Assembly: GCA_903907665.1 (NCBI GenBank)
Contig: CAIVOW010000145.1
Location: 1-8,319, forward strand
Direction: 5' to 3'
DNA from: an uncultured Actinomycetes bacterium
GTDB lineage: Bacteria > Actinomycetota > Actinomycetes > Nanopelagicales > Nanopelagicaceae
Length of the DNA stretch: 8,319 nt
Within the stretch, counting starts at the first letter, position 1, and every line of letters starts with the position of its first letter. This document shows, piece by piece, positions 6,448 through 8,319 of the stretch. The translations under genes were made by a program, and so were the position numbers. Below the pieces are notes generated by a model. It did no database searches and was not told the origin of the DNA. It worked only from the letters and a program-made list of their open reading frames with translations.

Positions 6448-6838
6448 TCAGGCTGTATCGATCCAGAGTCTTATGGATTCTGTAAAGACAGATCAAGCCG
6501 GCGCTGTAGCAAGCTTCTGCGGTGATGTCAGAAATAACGATGCAGATAAGGCTGTCACATCGCTGACTTATGAAGTCCACCCAACAGCACAAAAAGTTAT
6601 AGAAGAGATTACCGAGCGTATTGCAGGTAAATATGAGGTCATAAATGTGGCCGTAGCCCATAGATACGGAGCGATCGAAATCGGTGAAACTGCCTTTGCC
6701 GTTGTAGTATCGGCAGTTCATCGCGGACCAGCATTTGCTGCCTGCGAAGAAATCGTCTCCACAGTCAAAGATGAACTTCCAATTTGGAAGTATCAAGTCT
6801 TTGCAGATGGAACTTCAGAATGGGTGAATAGCGCATGA
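6425..6838 (+). CDS. moaE: Molybdopterin synthase catalytic subunit MoaE
   Basis: MoaE is the large subunit of molybdopterin synthase. It uses the C-terminal thiocarboxylate of MoaD to add both dithiolene sulfurs to cyclic pyranopterin monophosphate. The 137 residues include GAVASFCGDVR (R36), LTYEVHP, AHRYGAIEIGE, VHRGPAF (H99, R100) and VKDELPIWK. In the last motif K115 and K122 match the catalytic lysines of the E. coli enzyme. The ATG at 6425 lies inside the end of the mog/moaB-type gene with a 23-nt overlap and no clear SD; translation is probably coupled. Its stop overlaps the moaA start (ATGA, 6835-6838). Its partner MoaD is encoded separately on the other strand. Confidence 0.95.
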   Translation: MITALVTDQAVSIQSLMDSVKTDQAGAVASFCGDVRNNDADKAVTSLTYEVHPTAQKVIEEITERIAGKYEVINVAVAHRYGAIEIGETAFAVVVSAVHRGPAFAACEEIVSTVKDELPIWKYQVFADGTSEWVNSA

Positions 6839-7833
6839 CACAGCTGATTGATACCTATGGCCGCGGCCATCGGGATATGCGTGTATCGCTCACTGATCGC
6901 TGTAATTTGCGTTGCACATATTGCATGCCACATGATTTTGCTGCTTGGCTTCCATCGAAGGATCTATTAAGCACAGACGAACTTATCGAAATTATCGAAG
7001 TAGCAGTTTCGCAAGGCATTGATGAAATTCGTTTAACTGGTGGCGAACCCATGCTTCGCCCAGACATAGTTGAAATAGTTTCCCGAATTTCTTCCATCAA
7101 GAATGCCCCAAAGCTATCGATGACAACTAATGGCCTTGTACTTGCCAAGCTTGCCAAGCCACTTGTCGATGCAGGGCTACGCAGAATCAATATCAGCCTT
7201 GATACTTTAGATAGAGAAGTTTTTAAGAAGATGACTCACCGTGATCGAATTGATGATGTCTTTGCTGGAATTGCAGCAGCCAAGGAAGCTGGTTTGCTTC
7301 CAGTTAAAATCAATACAGTTCTTCTTCGCGGAGTAAATGATGGGGAAGCTGTTTCACTTCTCAAGTGGGCCCTTGCCGAAGATTTAAACCTGCGCTTTAT
7401 CGAACAAATGCCGCTAGATGCCGGTGGAATCTGGAACCGCGAACAGTTGATTACCGCTGATGAAATTTTTGCGCAGCTCTCAGAACACTACGAACTTACT
7501 CCAGTCGAATATCGTGGTTCGGCTCCTGCAGAAGAATTTCTCATTAATGGCGGGCCTGCAACCGTCGGAATTATCGGAAGCGTAAGCCGTCCATTCTGTG
7601 GAGCTTGCGATCGAATCCGTATTACTTCGGATGGGCAATTACGTTCATGCCTATTCTCAATGACAGAAACGGATCTACGATCAATATTGCGTTCTGATTT
7701 GAGTCAAAGTGAAAAAACTGAGGCGCTAATTTCTAAATTCCATTCAACGGTTAAGGCAAAACTTCCAGGTCACGGCATCAATGACCCAAGTTTCATTCAA
7801 CCAATTCGCCCTATGTCGGCAATTGGCGGCTAA
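6835..7833 (+). CDS. moaA: GTP 3',8-cyclase MoaA (radical SAM)
   Basis: MoaA is the radical SAM enzyme that starts molybdenum cofactor synthesis by cyclising GTP. The 332-residue protein has the radical SAM cluster CNLRCTYC (C23, C27, C30), the SAM-binding GGEP (69-72), and the second 4Fe-4S site typical of MoaA, with C255, C258 and C272 in FCGACDR and RSCLF. It ends in SAIGG; the terminal GG is essential in characterised MoaA enzymes, so the C-terminus is intact. It overlaps moaE by 4 nt, and a GGGTGA about 8 nt upstream may serve as ribosome site. Its stop shares 4 bp with the convergent moaD stop. All catalytic elements are present. Confidence 0.97.
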   Translation: MTQLIDTYGRGHRDMRVSLTDRCNLRCTYCMPHDFAAWLPSKDLLSTDELIEIIEVAVSQGIDEIRLTGGEPMLRPDIVEIVSRISSIKNAPKLSMTTNGLVLAKLAKPLVDAGLRRINISLDTLDREVFKKMTHRDRIDDVFAGIAAAKEAGLLPVKINTVLLRGVNDGEAVSLLKWALAEDLNLRFIEQMPLDAGGIWNREQLITADEIFAQLSEHYELTPVEYRGSAPAEEFLINGGPATVGIIGSVSRPFCGACDRIRITSDGQLRSCLFSMTETDLRSILRSDLSQSEKTEALISKFHSTVKAKLPGHGINDPSFIQPIRPMSAIGG

Positions 7834-8069
7834 GAACCACCAGCAAAACGTGGCAGGATGTCGATGACATCTGATGGATTTACCTTGCTATCCAGATTTA
7901 ATGTCGCTGATCCATTAATTAGATAAGAACAACCCGGCAGAATCTGCTCCAACTTCGGAAAACTCTTTGACGCTGCAGCAATGACTTCAGCAAGTGTTTG
8001 TCCCTCGAAGTCAGATACTGAAAGACCGCTCGCAGCTCTTGCAGCAGCGTAGAAATTCACGGTGGCCAT
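7830..8069 (-). CDS. moaD: Molybdopterin synthase sulfur carrier subunit MoaD (ubiquitin-like), with GGS terminus
   Basis: The 79-residue protein has the MoaD/ThiS ubiquitin-like pattern: an N-terminal strand (ATVNFYAAARAA), a helix (TLAEVIAAASKSFP), then YLINGSATLNLDSKV and DVIDILPRFAGG. MoaD must end in a free Gly-Gly, which is adenylated by a MoeB-type enzyme and turned into a thiocarboxylate for MoaE. Here one more codon, Ser, follows before the TAG, giving FAGGS. Either a peptidase trims it or the carrier works differently. The gene is not in the moa operon: it converges on moaA with the two stop codons sharing CTAA (7830-7833). A TATGGT box 6 nt before the ATG suggests its own leaderless transcript. 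Confidence 0.9.
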   Translation of the reverse strand: MATVNFYAAARAASGLSVSDFEGQTLAEVIAAASKSFPKLEQILPGCSYLINGSATLNLDSKVNPSDVIDILPRFAGGS

Positions 8070-8075
8070 GCACGC

Positions 8076-8081
8076 ACCATA
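8076..8081 (-). promoter_or_regulatory. Candidate -10 box of a leaderless moaD transcript
   Basis: On the minus strand TATGGT (TANNNT) ends 6 nt before the moaD ATG, and no SD is present. The arrangement matches those before modB and moaC. Confidence 0.45.
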
Positions 8082-8107
8082 GCGTTTTTGCGCCTAAAGA
8101 TAGGGTC

Positions 8108-8135
8108 TTAACCAGCGAATTATCTGCCGTACCAT
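8108..8135 (+). promoter_or_regulatory. Candidate rnpB promoter
   Basis: TTAACC (8108-8113) and TACCAT (8130-8135) are separated by 16 bp and would start transcription near 8142, where the RNase P RNA 5' region begins. The -35 match is modest. An alternative -10, TATCTG (8121-8126), would start too early. Confidence 0.4.
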
Positions 8136-8141
8136 TGGGCA

Positions 8142-8319
8142 TCGAAGAGTCGCCCGGATCACCGCGTTGCGTAAGCACCGAGGAAAGTCCGGACTTCGCA
8201 GAGCAAGGTGGTGGGTAACACCCACCCGGAGAAATCCGCGGGATTAGTGCCACAGAAAATAGACCGCACATGCAAATGTGTAAGGGTGAAACGGTGGTGT
8301 AAGAGACCACCAGCATTTA
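8142..8319 (+). ncRNA. rnpB: RNase P RNA, A-type, 3' truncated by the window
   Basis: This is the catalytic RNA that removes 5' leaders from tRNA precursors. The universally conserved P4-side block GAGGAAAGTCCGGACT lies at 8180-8195. Downstream are the hairpin GGTGGGT-AAC-ACCCACC (8210-8226), CACAGAAAATAGACCGC (8251-8267), and GGGTGAAACGGTGGTGTAAGAG followed by ACCACCAGC, all in the order seen in actinobacterial A-type RNAs. The 5' end is inferred from the promoter and from the GAAGAGTCGCCCGG region, so it may shift by several bases. The 3' half, including the second strand of P4, lies outside the window. It is divergent from moaD. Confidence 0.93.

Noticed and set aside
8210..8226. GGTGGGT-AAC-ACCCACC hairpin as an intrinsic terminator
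   Set aside because: It has no U-tract and sits inside RNase P RNA, where a hairpin of this kind belongs to the normal fold.
8011..8316. Open frames on both strands across the start of rnpB (minus 8011-8316, plus 7994-8218)
   Set aside because: They cross the conserved RNase P RNA blocks and the moaD 5' end and have no recognisable protein features.
1..8319. CRISPR array, insertion sequence, tRNA gene or other mobile element
   Set aside because: No regularly spaced repeats, terminal inverted repeats, transposase motifs or tRNA cloverleaf were seen; genes fill almost the whole window.

Overview
The window looks like a compact actinobacterial chromosome segment of moderate GC (mid-forties percent by eye). 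Genes overlap or nearly touch. rnpB is bacterial A-type, and several genes have a TANNNT-like -10 hexamer only 6-7 nt before the start codon and no Shine-Dalgarno sequence, as in leaderless actinobacterial transcripts. A streamlined, lower-GC planktonic lineage (Nanopelagicales-like) is my best guess, but this is inference.

Layout: (1) 1-756, plus strand: the 3' end of one gene and two small membrane-anchored helical proteins that may be paralogues. (2) 760-3787, minus strand: a tight five-gene operon, read from 3787 downwards. It holds a small unknown protein, a MoxR/CoxD-type AAA+ ATPase, a CoxE-type von Willebrand factor A protein, a 96-residue unknown and a GIY-YIG-fold protein. (3) 3788-3870: a short divergent promoter region. 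(4) 3871-7833, plus strand: a molybdenum block of modA and modB (molybdate uptake), then moaC, a mog/moaB-type gene, moaE and moaA (molybdenum cofactor synthesis), mostly overlapping. (5) 7830-8069, minus strand: moaD, tail-to-tail with moaA. (6) 8142 to the window end, plus strand: RNase P RNA, truncated at its 3' end.

How they fit: ModAB would bring in molybdate. MoaA and MoaC make cyclic pyranopterin monophosphate, MoaD and MoaE convert it to molybdopterin, and the Mog-type protein prepares it for metal insertion. CoxD/CoxE-type chaperones are known to mature the active site of molybdenum hydroxylases such as aerobic CO dehydrogenase. The window therefore combines metal uptake, cofactor synthesis and probable enzyme maturation for a molybdoenzyme encoded elsewhere. 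No modC, moeA, moeB or hydroxylase gene is in the window.

The points most worth a second look are a MoaD that ends Gly-Gly-Ser instead of Gly-Gly, the missing ModC, the unknown partners in the MoxR-VWA operon, the repeated leaderless promoter pattern, and the possible family of small membrane proteins at the left edge.
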